From NCBI RefSeq assembly GCF_014132355.1, contig NZ_BLZO01000171.1:52837-116836 (forward strand): a stretch of DNA of 64,000 bases, written 5' to 3'. The position numbers and the translations under genes were made by a program. A model generated the notes under the pieces. The model was not told the DNA's origin and did not search any database. It was given only the letters and a program-made list of their open reading frames with translations. Below are positions 1 through 9,357 of the stretch, piece by piece. How positions within the stretch are numbered: the first letter of the stretch is position 1; each line of letters begins with the position of its first letter. The DNA is from Okeania sp. KiyG1. Lineage in GTDB: Bacteria; Cyanobacteriota; Cyanobacteriia; Cyanobacteriales; Microcoleaceae.

Positions 1-206
1 GAGATATTATTTCTTCTCTTGGTCGATTGGATATGGCGAGGAGACCGCTCTTATCAGAGCCGCTCCGCTTTTAGCGCAGCTTTGCGATAGCAAACGCCAT
101 CCCTCGACCGCTTTTTCCCCTTAAAAGGGGAGGCTTCAAGGCGCGAATTATTTAATTATTAATAATAGAGTTGTTGGGAAATAAGGTAAAATGATTCAAG
201 AATAAA
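1..206. repeat. Dispersed palindromic repeat (family R1) and flank
   Basis: Bases about 17-115 carry a dispersed repeat that begins with a 'cttggtcgattggatatgg' motif and ends with 'gccatccctcgacc'. Its two ends are partly complementary, so it can fold. Further copies lie near 10707-10770 and 10917-10995, with an inverted copy near 33365-33440. An AT-rich stretch follows, up to the transposase remnant. I see no gene here. Confidence 0.6.
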
Positions 207-1045
207 TTGGCCAGGAAAATGCTAAATATTGAACGAGCCTTAAAACAAGACAGGTTACTCAGAGCATTAACAGGATTAAACCATAAAGCATTTGAATCTT
301 TGTTGAAGTCCTTTAATCAAATATATGAGCAAGCATTGCACTCAAAACCTCGTCAACGGTCTGTTGGAGGAGGCCGTAAGGCTCGTTTACGCACCACTCA
401 AGATAAATTATTCTACATTCTCTTCTACTTTAAATGTTATCCAACCTTTGATGTGGCCAGCATCTTGTTTGATATTGATATTGGGTTAATCGTTTACAAC
501 CTATATTAGAAGCTGCCCTGGGAGAAAAAAAAGTACTACCCGAGCGTCAAATTAATTGTGTCCAAGTATTTATAGAGCGTTTCCCTGGAGTAGAACGAGT
601 AATTATGGATGGCACAGAACGGCCAGTGCAACGACCCACTGACTCAGAAAAACAAAAACTGAATTATTCGGGAAAAAAAACGTCATACTCGCAAACATCT
701 AGCAGCAGTAGACCAAAACAAGCAAGTGTTAGTATTAACTCAGGCACGAGAAGGAAAGTTACATTCAGGAAAAGTTCCATGACTCAGAAAAGCTAATAGG
801 AAATATACCGGTCGTGATACCAATTGAAGTGGATAGTGGTTTTCAAGGTATTCAACACCAGTATGAAAATATCCGTATCCCACATAAAAAGCCGAAGGGA
901 GGGCAATTAAGTGAGCAACAAAAATCGGAAAATAAGAAATTGAGCCAATCAAGGGTGATATGTGAAAACGCCTTTGCGGGTGTTAAACGTTATGGAGCTG
1001 TCAGCCAAATTTACCGTAATCACAAGAATGATTTTGATGACAAAC
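207..1045 (+). pseudogene. IS5-like DDE transposase remnant
   Basis: Three pieces in different frames (about 207-509, 605-790 and 814-1045) together read as an IS5-family transposase of the type with a helix-turn-helix N-terminus and a DDE_Tnp_4 catalytic domain. The first piece gives the N-terminal HTH region. The second has the catalytic-Asp motif 'MDGTERPVQRP'. The third has the 'ICENAFAGVKRYGA' block seen late in such proteins. At least two frameshifts or small deletions separate them. The coding sequence stops abruptly near 1045, where it meets a truncated group II intron on the other strand, so the true C-terminus is missing. Translation could start at TTG 207 or ATG 219. It is not functional as it stands. 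The exact IS name cannot be given from the sequence alone. Confidence 0.8.
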
Positions 1046-1289
1046 GGTCTATACCAGATGTATCCTTGCCCTGATTTTCTTGAGTGACTCGTTTTACAGA
1101 CAGTAGCGTATTGGAGAGGCTGCGTAACATGAGTTTCTGTAAGTTTCTCACTTGTTTCCATTCACCGCTTTGAGTTGCCCGATAAATCCTTTGTCTGAGA
1201 TTCCTAACGGTCTTGTTAACTTTGTCCCATTTGATGGAGTGCCAGTCAACGAGTCCATTCTTTGGTTCAGTTATCATTATTGATTCCAA
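1046..1289 (-). pseudogene. Group II intron reverse transcriptase/maturase, N-terminal fragment
   Basis: About 80 residues starting MESIMITEPKNG match the N-terminal (RVT_N) region of group II intron-encoded proteins: an opening 'W..I.W.K....V..LQ.RI..A' pattern, then 'VRNLQKLMLRS', 'RRVTQ'-like 'VKRVTQENQGK', and 'TSGID', which leads into RT block 0 in intact proteins. After 'GID' the reading frame enters the antisense of the IS5-like transposase, so RT, maturase (X) and endonuclease domains are all absent. It is a truncation, not a small gene. Confidence 0.8.
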
Positions 1290-2360
1290 CTTGCACTTCG
1301 GTTTGGTTTCTTTACTCTGATTTATCGTTTGTGACCATACAGAAGTCTGCTACCTTTCGGTATAAGGCAAATTTAGTAGCCGAAGGCTTCTCGAAGAGTA
1401 CCTTTATCTCTTGCATTACCAAGAGCATTTGCTTTTTCTGTTTTCCTTTACCCTCTGAATATTCCGTCTCCCTTTCGGTTGACCTACTTTAAGCTTCGAC
1501 TTTTGCTTAAAGAATCCATAGGGTTTACCAAGAAGTTCCATGTGCTTAACTTTCGATTTAGTTAGGGTCTACGAACTGTTCTGACATCTCCACGACGTGA
1601 CGCTTTGTAAATCCGATGAATGCAACTTAAAGACACATCTTTGGGCTTTTCGCCAGTTGATGTCCCTCCATCCATACATCGGCTTTGGTTCCGTGTTCAT
1701 AACTTGACATTGCTACTTGTAGCTTTACATTCGGTATTACCGTGAGTCCGTCTGCATATCCTCATCATTACAATGAGGCGTTGGCAATTGAGCTCAATCT
1801 TTCCCATCTATTACCTACACCTGTGGTAGATTTTCCGTCTTAGCTGACTACTTAATCAATCGACCTTGACTAAGAGTAATAAATGGGTTACTTCGTTCCA
1901 AATGACCATTGGTTTGTTCCTTTAGGATGATACTTTCCGCCTATATTCGGGAAACACATATCAGATTGAGAAATGACCTCTCTGATTCCCTTAGTTTTTG
2001 CCCTTTTGGGACTCAAGCGTGTATCAACCTATTTCACTGGTTTTCACTCAAGACGGTTCGGATGTATCTTTGTATTTCTATCCATAGGAACTTGCTGAGG
2101 TGGCATTGACTCTAGGTTGAGTTACCTTTACCCTTTCATCCCTGCTTCAAAGATTGATGGCTAGTCGCTACCTTGAGGGAAAGTGCTTTCACTCCTGTGT
2201 CTGGAGGACTGGACTTGATTTTTCGTTTGATACTTGCTCGCACCAGTATGGTTATTTAGTTGTCATCTGTTGAGGTAAAAAGTGCGAACTCTACCTTATC
2301 GGTTACTCAACACAAGCCAATCATCCCCCTATTTCTAGGTTTCGACTGAACGAATCGCAC
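1046..2360 (-). mobile_element. Truncated group II intron (5' part plus start of its RT/maturase)
   Basis: On the minus strand a group II intron appears to begin at 2360 with GTGCGATTCG, which fits the 5' consensus GUGYG. It runs about 1.07 kb of non-coding ribozyme sequence before the start of an intron-encoded reverse transcriptase at 1289. The intron is cut off near 1046, where the IS5-like remnant begins, so most of the RT and domains V and VI are missing and it cannot splice or move. The 5' exon is a decayed tnpB (TnpB motif ...SRWEPTS just upstream). The second intron in this window, at 39288, also sits in a tnpB but at a different site. I infer the 5' boundary from the consensus and the loss of TnpB homology. 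Confidence 0.65.
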
Positions 2361-3547
2361 CAATGCATGAGAAGTGGGTTCCCACCTAGAAATAACTCTA
2401 AATTCCCTACCATATTTCTCGCATTTAGCCTCAGTTAAAGTCCTAAATTCCCTCCATCCTAAGTCGCTGATTGCTTTAGCGCTCCTTACGGTCTCTTGGT
2501 GCGCGTTCCCTTGCGCCTGTCGGCGACGCGGGGTCGCACCGCTTTTTAACCATGCCAGAAACATTTCCTTCGGACTGCTTCCCTACGGGATGCTACGCAA
2601 ACGCAAACAAGTCTTCTAAAACAATAGTGTCGTATTTTTTGAACCAAATTAGTTGATAATTTGTGCAGAAAATCCGTTCTAATATCTTTAATTTTGCCAT
2701 GTTTGCGCAGCATGACCTAGGAAAGTTTAGCTATTCTTAATCTACGTTTTTCACGAGGTTTACTGCCTTTTTCTGTCTTGGCAAATTTACGCTGGAATTT
2801 AGCTAACTTTTTGAGGTTGTTTTTCAGGGGTTTGGGAGCATTGATTTTATCTCCGTTACTCAAGGCTGCAAAAGTTGAAATACCTAAATCAATGCCTATT
2901 GATTTGTTAGTTTTAGTCAACAGTTCAGGATTTATTTCTGCTACAAAGCTGGCAAAGTAGCGATTAGCTGAATCTTTGATTATTGTTAGAGAACTGGGTT
3001 CAGTAGGCAATTTTCGCTTACCAACTATTTTAATCTTACCTACCTTTGGTAAACAGGTTTTATCTTGACCAATTTTGTAATTAGCACCTACAAATCTTGC
3101 AGTTTGCTTTGACTTTCTACTCTTGAATTTAGGTGGTTGTAAGGGTGCCATTCGTCAGCTATGCGTCAGCAAACGGCCGTTTGCTTCGCATACTTCGCAG
3201 GCGTCCCTACTCCTTTTCGTTTACCTTTACAACTATCAAAAAAGTTTTTGTAAGCTTGGTCTAAATCCTTGAGAGACTGTTGTAATGGAGTAGATGCAAC
3301 TTCCTTTAACCAAAGTAATTCAAGCTTTGCTTGAGTAATGAATTGTTTAGTTAACTCCACATAGCTAGGTTTCTTTTGGCCGTTAGAATATAGTTGATTA
3401 CAATGTGAATCGCGTACTATTCCAAACATATCTACAACAACCAAATAGTTGATTTAATTTGGTTATTTGAATATGATTTGGATAGATGTGGTACTTGTAT
3501 CTAGACTTCAATGTTTTTGGCCTGTCACTAACATTAAGTGATTTCAT
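2361..3547 (-). pseudogene. tnpB: Decayed IS200/IS605-type tnpB
   Basis: Fragments on the minus strand in several frames reconstruct a TnpB, the RNA-guided nuclease of IS200/IS605 elements. They are an N-terminus starting MKSLNVSDRPKTLKSRYKYH (ATG at 3547), a central part (about 3400-3190), the RuvC-I region 'SIGIDLGISTFAALSNGD' with its catalytic Asp (about 3150-2717), and the later block 'GWREFRTLTEAKCEKYG' to 'ISRWEPTS' (about 2564-2365). A short cyanobacterial repeat interrupts the gene near 3155-3200 and another interrupts it near 2565-2715. The zinc-ribbon end is separated by the group II intron beginning at 2360. The gene is dead, but it shows three successive insertions into one tnpB. 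Confidence 0.8.
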
Positions 3548-3666
3548 TGTAGCACTGGTTGGCATTCCCATACGACACCAAATCTGCATATTATGGTGCG
3601 GGTATAAATGCCAACATTAGATAAATTAGACTTTATTTAAAATCTAAAAACTCAGACGTTATAGTT

Positions 3667-4236
3667 ATGACTACAACAGAAGCTACTACAACAGAAGCAG
3701 CTTTCCTGCTTAATATTTCAACAGGTAGATTACGAACACTACTGAATCAAGGCCGCGTTATAGGTGCTCAGAAAGTCAAAAGACTGTGGAAGATTCCTCT
3801 CAATCATCGTGGAATGCCAGAGATTAAACCAGGTCGTCGCGGTCCCAAAGGTACTTGGAACAAAAATCTACGCTCGGGTAATACTTTTATTCATGTTTTA
3901 CGAAAGACTATTGACTATAACCGAGACCATGGAACTTCTCATCCAGCAATTGCCGTGAAAGTTGGAGATAAAAAATATTATTGCCACGCCCTGAAAATTG
4001 ATGGACCTTGCCAAATCGTCTATCAACCTCATCAACCTAATAGAAGTCAAGCCGGGGGTGCTCGTCTGTGGATTGAAGTGGAACCAGAACATATAGTAGA
4101 GCGAGTATACTTCTGTGATGGAGATTATGGTCCACCTCCTGAAGTGGTTGAGCAGAGGGCAATATTGAAAAATAAATATCAAAAAAATAAAAAATTAAAA
4201 CAGAGAAAGTCAAAAATTAGAGGAAAAAGGAAATAA
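3667..4236 (+). CDS. Putative HTH DNA-binding protein
   Basis: This 189-residue protein starts at ATG 3667. Residues about 8-50 (ending 'RLWKIPLNHRGMP') resemble the short MerR/excisionase-type helix-turn-helix that recognises a site and is followed by a 'W.IP' turn. The middle contains a compact domain with several aromatic and charged residues, including 'VGDKKYYCHALKIDGPCQIVY'-like strands. The last 25 residues are almost all Lys/Arg/Gln, a likely nucleic-acid-binding tail. I do not recognise the family by name. It lies 50 bases upstream of the dynamin-like gene in the same orientation, so the two may be co-transcribed. A regulatory role is inferred only from the HTH. Confidence 0.6.
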   Translation: MTTTEATTTEAAFLLNISTGRLRTLLNQGRVIGAQKVKRLWKIPLNHRGMPEIKPGRRGPKGTWNKNLRSGNTFIHVLRKTIDYNRDHGTSHPAIAVKVGDKKYYCHALKIDGPCQIVYQPHQPNRSQAGGARLWIEVEPEHIVERVYFCDGDYGPPPEVVEQRAILKNKYQKNKKLKQRKSKIRGKRK

Positions 4237-4286
4237 TAAAATTAATTAGATAACATAGTTTGGCTATAAATAAGGATAAGTGAGAA

Positions 4287-5939
4287 TTGCAAACTAATTT
4301 TAATAACTTAATTCGCTATTTTAATTCTGCTCTAGGTATGCTCGAACTTGAGCCAGATTCTCAACTGAAAAAAGATGTAATTTCTATCTGTGAATACCTG
4401 ACAAACCCCTCTTTTAAAATTGCTGTTTTTGCTCCATTCAACTATGGCAAATCTACTTTGCTAAATGCTTTATTAGGTCAACGAACATTACCCATCGATT
4501 TAATTCCTACTACTGGAGCTGCAATTTTTGTAAAATATGGGAGAGAGTTACAGACTAAAATTAATCTGAAAGATGGAAGCCAAGTTTGTGAAACTGGTAC
4601 GGATATTCTCAAACAATATGCAGTTTTAGATAATAACCGCCGAATGCGAGATGATGTGACTTCAGTAGAAGTTTATTTTCCTCATTCTTTCCTGGAAAGA
4701 GATGTAGAATTTATAGATTTACCAGGAACTAATGATCGGGAAACTCAGGATATTTTGGTGCAAGAAAAACTGTTGACTGCTGATTTAGTAGTACAGGTTT
4801 TAGATGCCAGAAAGTTGATGACTTTAGGAGAGCGAGAAAATCTCAAAGATTGGTTGGGGGAACGAGGAATTAAGACTGTGGTTTTTGTGGTTAATTTTAT
4901 GAATTTACTCGAACCTGAAGAACAGAAAGAAGTCTCAAACCGAATGGGCTTTGTGGCAGAAAGTTTTCGCTCAGAACTACCAAATAATATTAGTAATTTG
5001 TATCGAGTTGATGCTTTGCCTGCTTTGCGGGGTCGGTTAAAAGGCGATGTTTCTGTGGCACAAACAACGGGTTTAGCAACTTTTGAATCTGCTTTACAAA
5101 ATATTGTTGAAACTCATGGGAAAAAGATAGATATTCAATTGCCGAGAATACAGGTTATCGCTTCTCAGTTATGTCAAGTTATGGAAGCTAGTGCTAAGGA
5201 GGTAACTAAAGAGTTAATTGCTATTCAAGAGCGGAAAAGTGAAAAATTTGAGGTTCAAAAAAGAGCAGAAAAGTTAATTAAACAAGGTTTTCAAAGGAGC
5301 AGTTCAAACTTCCAAAGTTGGCTATATTTAACTAAACTTTTGGAGCGCCATCAATTTGAATTGGCTATAGTTTTGGAACAAAGAACTTTTAATATTTGGG
5401 AGTCGGAAAAATTTCGACCAGAAGCTCTGAAATATAAACAAGAAATTACCGAATGGATAGATAAAGCTTGTGAGTTTTTTCAACAAGAAGAACCAGCAGA
5501 ATTAATTATCACATTTCCTGAAGCTCCTAAAGTTTTTTTGCCATCCCCACCCCCATCAGAAACTAAAAAATCAGGAGGGGTAAGAAATATAGCGATCGCC
5601 ACTGGAATAGGTTGGTTATTAGGGGGTCCGATGGGTGCCGCAGTTGCTGGTGGTGCGACCTATTTTTTGAGCGATAATCAACAGAATAAATCACAAAATT
5701 TAGACAGTTATCAGCAACAGGTAAAACAAGCTTATGCTAATGCGGCTAGAGATTATTTAAGTCGTTTTAGTGCTGTAGCTTTAAAAGCAGTTGAGGAATA
5801 TGAAGAAAAAGCAGAAAAAGTGATTAAGGTTCCTGTTAGTCAGCAGTCACCGGAGGCGATTAACTTAAGAAGTAAATTACAGTTATTGAATAGTTTATCA
5901 GCAGAAATCAATCAAGAATTAGAGTTTTTAGCTGGTTGA
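4287..5939 (+). CDS. Dynamin-like GTPase
   Basis: This 550-residue protein is a bacterial dynamin-like or GTPase-fold membrane-remodelling protein. The P-loop is at residues about 49-57 (APFNYGKST), the G3 motif 'DLPGTND' near residue 150, and the N/TKxD-like region 'VVNFMNLLE' near 210. Long helical segments (about 300-400 and 500-550) fit the stalk. A glycine-rich hydrophobic stretch near residue 440 (IATGIGWLLGGPMG) may insert into membrane. The start is TTG at 4287, preceded by 'aaggataag'; no ATG nearby keeps the N-terminal helix. Cyanobacterial relatives act at the cytoplasmic or thylakoid membrane. The substrate here is unknown. Confidence 0.8.
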   Translation: MQTNFNNLIRYFNSALGMLELEPDSQLKKDVISICEYLTNPSFKIAVFAPFNYGKSTLLNALLGQRTLPIDLIPTTGAAIFVKYGRELQTKINLKDGSQVCETGTDILKQYAVLDNNRRMRDDVTSVEVYFPHSFLERDVEFIDLPGTNDRETQDILVQEKLLTADLVVQVLDARKLMTLGERENLKDWLGERGIKTVVFVVNFMNLLEPEEQKEVSNRMGFVAESFRSELPNNISNLYRVDALPALRGRLKGDVSVAQTTGLATFESALQNIVETHGKKIDIQLPRIQVIASQLCQVMEASAKEVTKELIAIQERKSEKFEVQKRAEKLIKQGFQRSSSNFQSWLYLTKLLERHQFELAIVLEQRTFNIWESEKFRPEALKYKQEITEWIDKACEFFQQEEPAELIITFPEAPKVFLPSPPPSETKKSGGVRNIAIATGIGWLLGGPMGAAVAGGATYFLSDNQQNKSQNLDSYQQQVKQAYANAARDYLSRFSAVALKAVEEYEEKAEKVIKVPVSQQSPEAINLRSKLQLLNSLSAEINQELEFLAG

Positions 5940-6144
5940 GATATCGGAATATTTCGATGAAAATCTAGGTAACAACTCTATTCAATATCAATATATAGAT
6001 ATAGCAATCTTATTTTAATTGTGAGAGATTGTAGATTTTTAGGGAACACCGGATCTGGGAACAGTTCATTAATTGATATTAGCTTTAGCTCCTCCAGAGG
6101 AGGCTAGACGCAAGGGAACGCCCAGCAAGAAGGCTGCGGGAGGA
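5940..6144. repeat. Intergenic repeat fragments
   Basis: An AT-rich spacer follows the GTPase gene. It holds the motif 'tgtagatttttagggaac', which recurs near 36130 in a similar context, so it is a piece of a dispersed repeat. A GC-richer patch from about 6085 (inverted 'ctcctccagaggag') leads into the tnpB tail. No gene is seen. Confidence 0.45.
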
Positions 6145-6329
6145 GCAGTGTCAGCGCCAGTCGCTCATGGGGGAAGCCCCCAAGACCGCGCTGGCTTGTC
6201 TGTGGAGCGACTGTAAGACCTTCTGGGAGTAAGTCCCCGAAGGCAGGTGCTAAGAAACAGAAAGCCCCTAGCAGTGATGGAGCGGGAATCCCGCGCTGTC
6301 TCGTGAGAGCCGCGTCGGGAGGATGTCAA
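6145..6329 (+). mobile_element. tnpB C-terminal tail with IS605-type right end
   Basis: Codons from 6145 to the TAA at 6214-6216 read AVSAPVAHGGSPQDRAGL..., a tail often found at the C-terminus of cyanobacterial TnpB proteins. The following 110 bases are strongly structured and end with the hairpin 'gggaatcccgcgctg ... gtcgggaggatgtcaa'. That terminus is the kind of IS200/IS605 right end which in active elements also forms the 3' part of the TnpB guide RNA. No upstream tnpB body is present, so this is a remnant or a non-autonomous derivative. Confidence 0.55.
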
Positions 6330-6841
6330 TCTGGAAGTTAAACCAACTTTATATATACCTTATATATAAGGAGAAATAGTAAGGTACACCCATAGCAGGC
6401 AAGATGCCCGCACTTGCATTCATTTAATTGTTAATATCTGTACTTCTTAATGCGAGGAATTTGCTGTATCAAAAACTTAAAACTCAGGCAACGAAAGATT
6501 TTTCCCACTTCGGTCCTTCCTTCTTACTTTTTCCTTCTCCATACCACAAAATAGGCAATCTATCAATCTGCCGAAAAATTAGGCGAGGAAAATTAGTCAT
6601 TCATGGTAAAAGAACTGAAGAGTCTTTGCCTCTAAAAACAACGATATTATAGGCATTTGGAGCTTTATTTTTAAAAAAATCCATAAAAACCCCTTGGATC
6701 ATAATATTATTTAGAGTATCACAAAACCTAGCTTAAGTGCTAAAAATATTGAAACCTCGTGAAGTTAATCAGAGAAATTTTCCGATTTTTTGTCATCAAC
6801 TCCTGACAAAATTAAAAATTTTCAAACTAAAAGACTAAAAT
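6330..6841. repeat. Repeat-rich spacer with long-range direct repeat
   Basis: Bases about 6378-6470 ('gcaagatgcccgcact', then 'ttaattgttaatatctg' and 'tgcgaggaat') recur almost exactly at 23637-23727. The next 100 bases (a 'gatttttcc' and C/T-rich 'ccttccttctt' block, then 'accacaaaat') resemble 8455-8530. The short open frame at 6428-6652 is made of this repeat material and is not a gene. Confidence 0.55.
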
Positions 6842-7173
6842 TTATCTCAACGTTGGCCCTTGACCCGCGCTCTCCTGTAGGGGAGCGGAGGGATGGGAAA
6901 ACCAATCAATAACAGCGGTTTTACAGATAACTTGTTAAAATGCAAGTGTTACTCAACTAAAAACCAAGGTTAAGACTACTATCACTTTTTAATCAAGTCG
7001 CCGAGGGGCACTGGTCGATTATTTATCGGACACGGAGGAAGCGTGCTTGGCAAGCCAGCATTTTCCAGTGAGGTGTCAACCCGCCCTGAGTCATTTGTGA
7101 GCGCGAGTGTCTGTTTGAATGATGGATGGGAATCCCGCGCTGCATGAGCAGGTCAGCGTCGGGAGGATGTCAA
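6842..7173 (+). mobile_element. Non-autonomous HEARO-type element 1
   Basis: The unit has the same architecture as the better-bounded element at 21769-22004. A left-end hairpin (about 6864-6890, stem cgctctcc/ggggagcg around TGTA) is followed by an AT-rich spacer, then a HEARO-like structured RNA from 6997 and the terminal sequence 'gggaggatgtcaa'. No iscB or transposase ORF is present. The right boundary is set by the conserved end. The left boundary is approximate. Confidence 0.55.
6997..7173 (+). ncRNA. HEARO / IscB omega-RNA-like structured RNA, copy 1
   Basis: From 'gtcgccgaggggcact' to 'cgggaggatgtcaa' the sequence follows the HEARO pattern: an opening GC-rich strand, 'cggacacggaggaagcgt', the block 'gtcaacccgcc', then 'gggaatcccgcg' pairing with the terminal 'gcgtcggg'. 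Blocks and order match the copy at 21856-22004 although the loops differ. HEARO RNAs are known as the guide-RNA scaffold of the RNA-guided nuclease IscB, with the guide on the 5' side. There is no iscB ORF near this copy, so it would need a nuclease supplied in trans or be a relic. The family assignment rests on motif recall, not on a covariance model. Confidence 0.6.
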
Positions 7174-7786
7174 AACTAAAACTTAAGGATAAACCTAAAT
7201 TTGTGAGATATGGCAATTTTTGTAGTGATCGCTTAACAAGCAAGACAGTCGCGACAAAATATAATGACTAATTAGGGCTTGCTGAAAAAAGCAAAGTGTG
7301 GGAACCTACCCCAGGGCAAACGCATCTAAATTCTGGAAACTTGTACTGTTAAGCTTTACAAAAGTGATAAGTATAAATACTTAGGACCCTGACATCCTTA
7401 CCCTGTCAGAACTTCAAAATAAGATGCGTTTGCCCTGGAACCTACCCCTAACCCCTCCCAGGAGGGCCAGGGCTGTTTCATTCTCGATAGACACGGGGAC
7501 GCACCAGACACACCAGACACGGGGATGGAGGCTTTTAAGCGGCGTTGAACCAAATATTCTCTCAGAGCAAAAAGGAGGCTTATTGGCGCTCAAAATCGGC
7601 AAATTTTGGCAAATTTCACCGTTCCACTATCCCCTAATCTATCGTTCTCCCGCTCATCTTTAATCTACAATACTTTGAAACAACCCTGCTCCCAGGAGTG
7701 CAGGGCTGTTTCATCCGATGCGAAAAATTCTGATTTAAGTCCATAAATACTCAAAATTCAAAATTTCAAGATTATTCAAAAAATCC
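7174..7786. repeat. Spacer with MITE-A left end and C-rich repeat fragments
   Basis: At about 7273 'ttagggcttgctgaaaaa' is the left terminal inverted repeat of the MITE-A family described at 12238, but no matching right end follows nearby. Two copies of 'gcgtttgccctgg'-like sequence flank a small segment (about 7318 inverted, 7425 direct). The open frames at 7414-7663 overlap on both strands and consist of repeat sequence. No gene is supported. Confidence 0.45.
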
Positions 7787-7816
7787 TTGACAAATCCCTG
7801 GATATAAGTGTTAATA
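7787..7816 (+). promoter_or_regulatory. Probable sigma-70 type promoter of tRNA-Gln
   Basis: TTGACA at 7787-7792 matches the -35 consensus exactly. A -10-like TTAATA follows at 7811-7816 after 18 bases, and the tRNA begins 18 bases downstream. Confidence 0.55.
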
Positions 7817-7834
7817 TAGTAATTGTTGACGAAT

Positions 7835-7906
7835 TGGGGCGTCGCCAAGCGGTAAGGCAGCTGGTTTTGGTCCAGCCATTCGGAGGTTCGAATCCTTCCG
7901 CCCCAG
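7835..7906 (+). tRNA. trnQ: tRNA-Gln (anticodon TTG)
   Basis: The 72-base sequence folds as a standard tRNA: acceptor strands TGGGGCG and CGCCCCA with discriminator G, D-arm 'gccaagcggtaaggc', anticodon stem-loop ctggt-tTTGgt-ccag reading TTG, and a T-arm containing GGTTCGAATCC. CCA is not encoded. It is the only tRNA I see in the window and it stands alone, with its own promoter-like sequence upstream. Confidence 0.93.
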
Positions 7907-9357
7907 TAATAAAGTTATGATAAACATAAGCTGTCCCTATATAACATAACTAAAGTGGGGCTATGTTCGCTTTTTTCTATCTTATATAGATAGAATATTA
8001 GTCCTATATCTCAAGATAAACTTTTTTTGCTTTACTTATAGCCTTGTTTGATTAACTTTTAACTTGCTTGTACAGAATAAGGAAGAAGGCGTTTAGTTAT
8101 CTACCAGATAAGGAAAAATCTTGCGTTGTTTAAGTTTTGAGTTTTTAGTATGTCCGCGCCCTTTGCTTCGACTGCTATACTAAACAACAAAATCTTCAGA
8201 ACTAGCTTTCTGAAATTCTTTAGTTTTTCATTTATTTTCTACTTAGCTTTTTTAATGCTTTTAAAGTTTGGCAAAACTAACTTATGTTAAAGAGATAGAG
8301 GTATTTTAAAGGCTATTAGTTTATTTGAATCTAATTAACTTAATATTAAAGCACTTTTTAAAGTAGTGATGTATAGTTTAATCTTCATATCTATTCTCTA
8401 TTGCTCCAAAATTATATATAGCAGTTGAAGTAAAGGTTAGGACAGATTGAGAGCTGAAAACTCAGACAACACCAGATTTTTCCTTCTTCCTTCTTCCCTC
8501 TTCCTTCTTTTTTCTGCTATACCTCATAAAATGAAAAACTGCTTTAACATTAAATCTATTCAGTGTTTTTATTCGATCTAATAAATGTTCAAAATTACAG
8601 CAGTTTTGGAGTTGAAGAGGTACATAATTTTAGGACTTTAGGGAGTAAAGAGCAGTGAAAAAAAAATTAATCTTAAAACTTTACCGATAAATTGTGCTTT
8701 AAAGCCTCCCCTTTTAAGGGGAAAAAAGAAAAAAATTTTCCTTTTAGTTAATCCTCTTCTTTTCAAGGAGAGGTAATAATTAATAATTAATTATTAATTA
8801 TTAATTAGGACTTGCTGAACCCACCCTTCCTAAAAAGTGCTGTAAGTGAAACTTGGTAGAGAAGGAATAGTAAATAAACACAGTATTTTTGGGGTTGCAC
8901 AGTGACTAATGATTTGAGATTTTTGATGAATAGGATTTGGGATTTTAAAATTGCTATAATTATTAATATTAGGTTTTTTTAGTCAAAGTCGAACACCTAT
9001 TTTTTGCAGTATCATTCCATAATGTGCAACCCCGTATTTTTTATCTTATTTATGACTTTCACCATTTTTGGTAGTGGTGTACAAGTAGTAATTTTTGTAG
9101 TTTTTTTATGACAGTAAAAGAGATTGACTGATAAATATAACTACATCTACAGCACTACCCCATTTTTCAAAACTTGAGACATTATCCTATACAGACTTTA
9201 ATATTGGTTGTTAATGCTTATCCCTCGATATCAAGTTAAAAATTAAATCTAGACATTCTTGCAAATTGATAAATATCTTGCTTCCAATAAACATTGAAAT
9301 TTTATGATATAATCAGCAATAATTGCCTAAAATAGTGCTTTGAGAAACTAGGGTTAG
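7907..9357. other. 1.45-kb non-coding spacer with repeats
   Basis: No credible ORF is present. About 8455-8530 is a C/T-rich repeat block like 6480-6560. Bases 8690-8815 are a copy of the R2 element, with two hairpins ('cctccccttttaagggg' and 'cctcttcttttcaaggag') ending in an AT-rich 'attaattattaatt' tract. The left end of MITE-A ('ttaggacttgctgaa') follows at about 8806, without a right end. Direct repeats of the heptamer type are few here. The last 150 bases upstream of the DnaJ gene are simply AT-rich. Confidence 0.5.

Noticed and set aside
1046-1289. DGR or retron reverse transcriptase that could serve the VR at 42303
   Set aside because: Only the N-terminal extension typical of group II intron proteins is present. 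No RT motifs (e.g. YADD) are left and no accessory Avd or template repeat is nearby.
6428-6652. 74-residue ORF
   Set aside because: It lies wholly within a dispersed repeat shared with 23680-23730 and 8455-8530.
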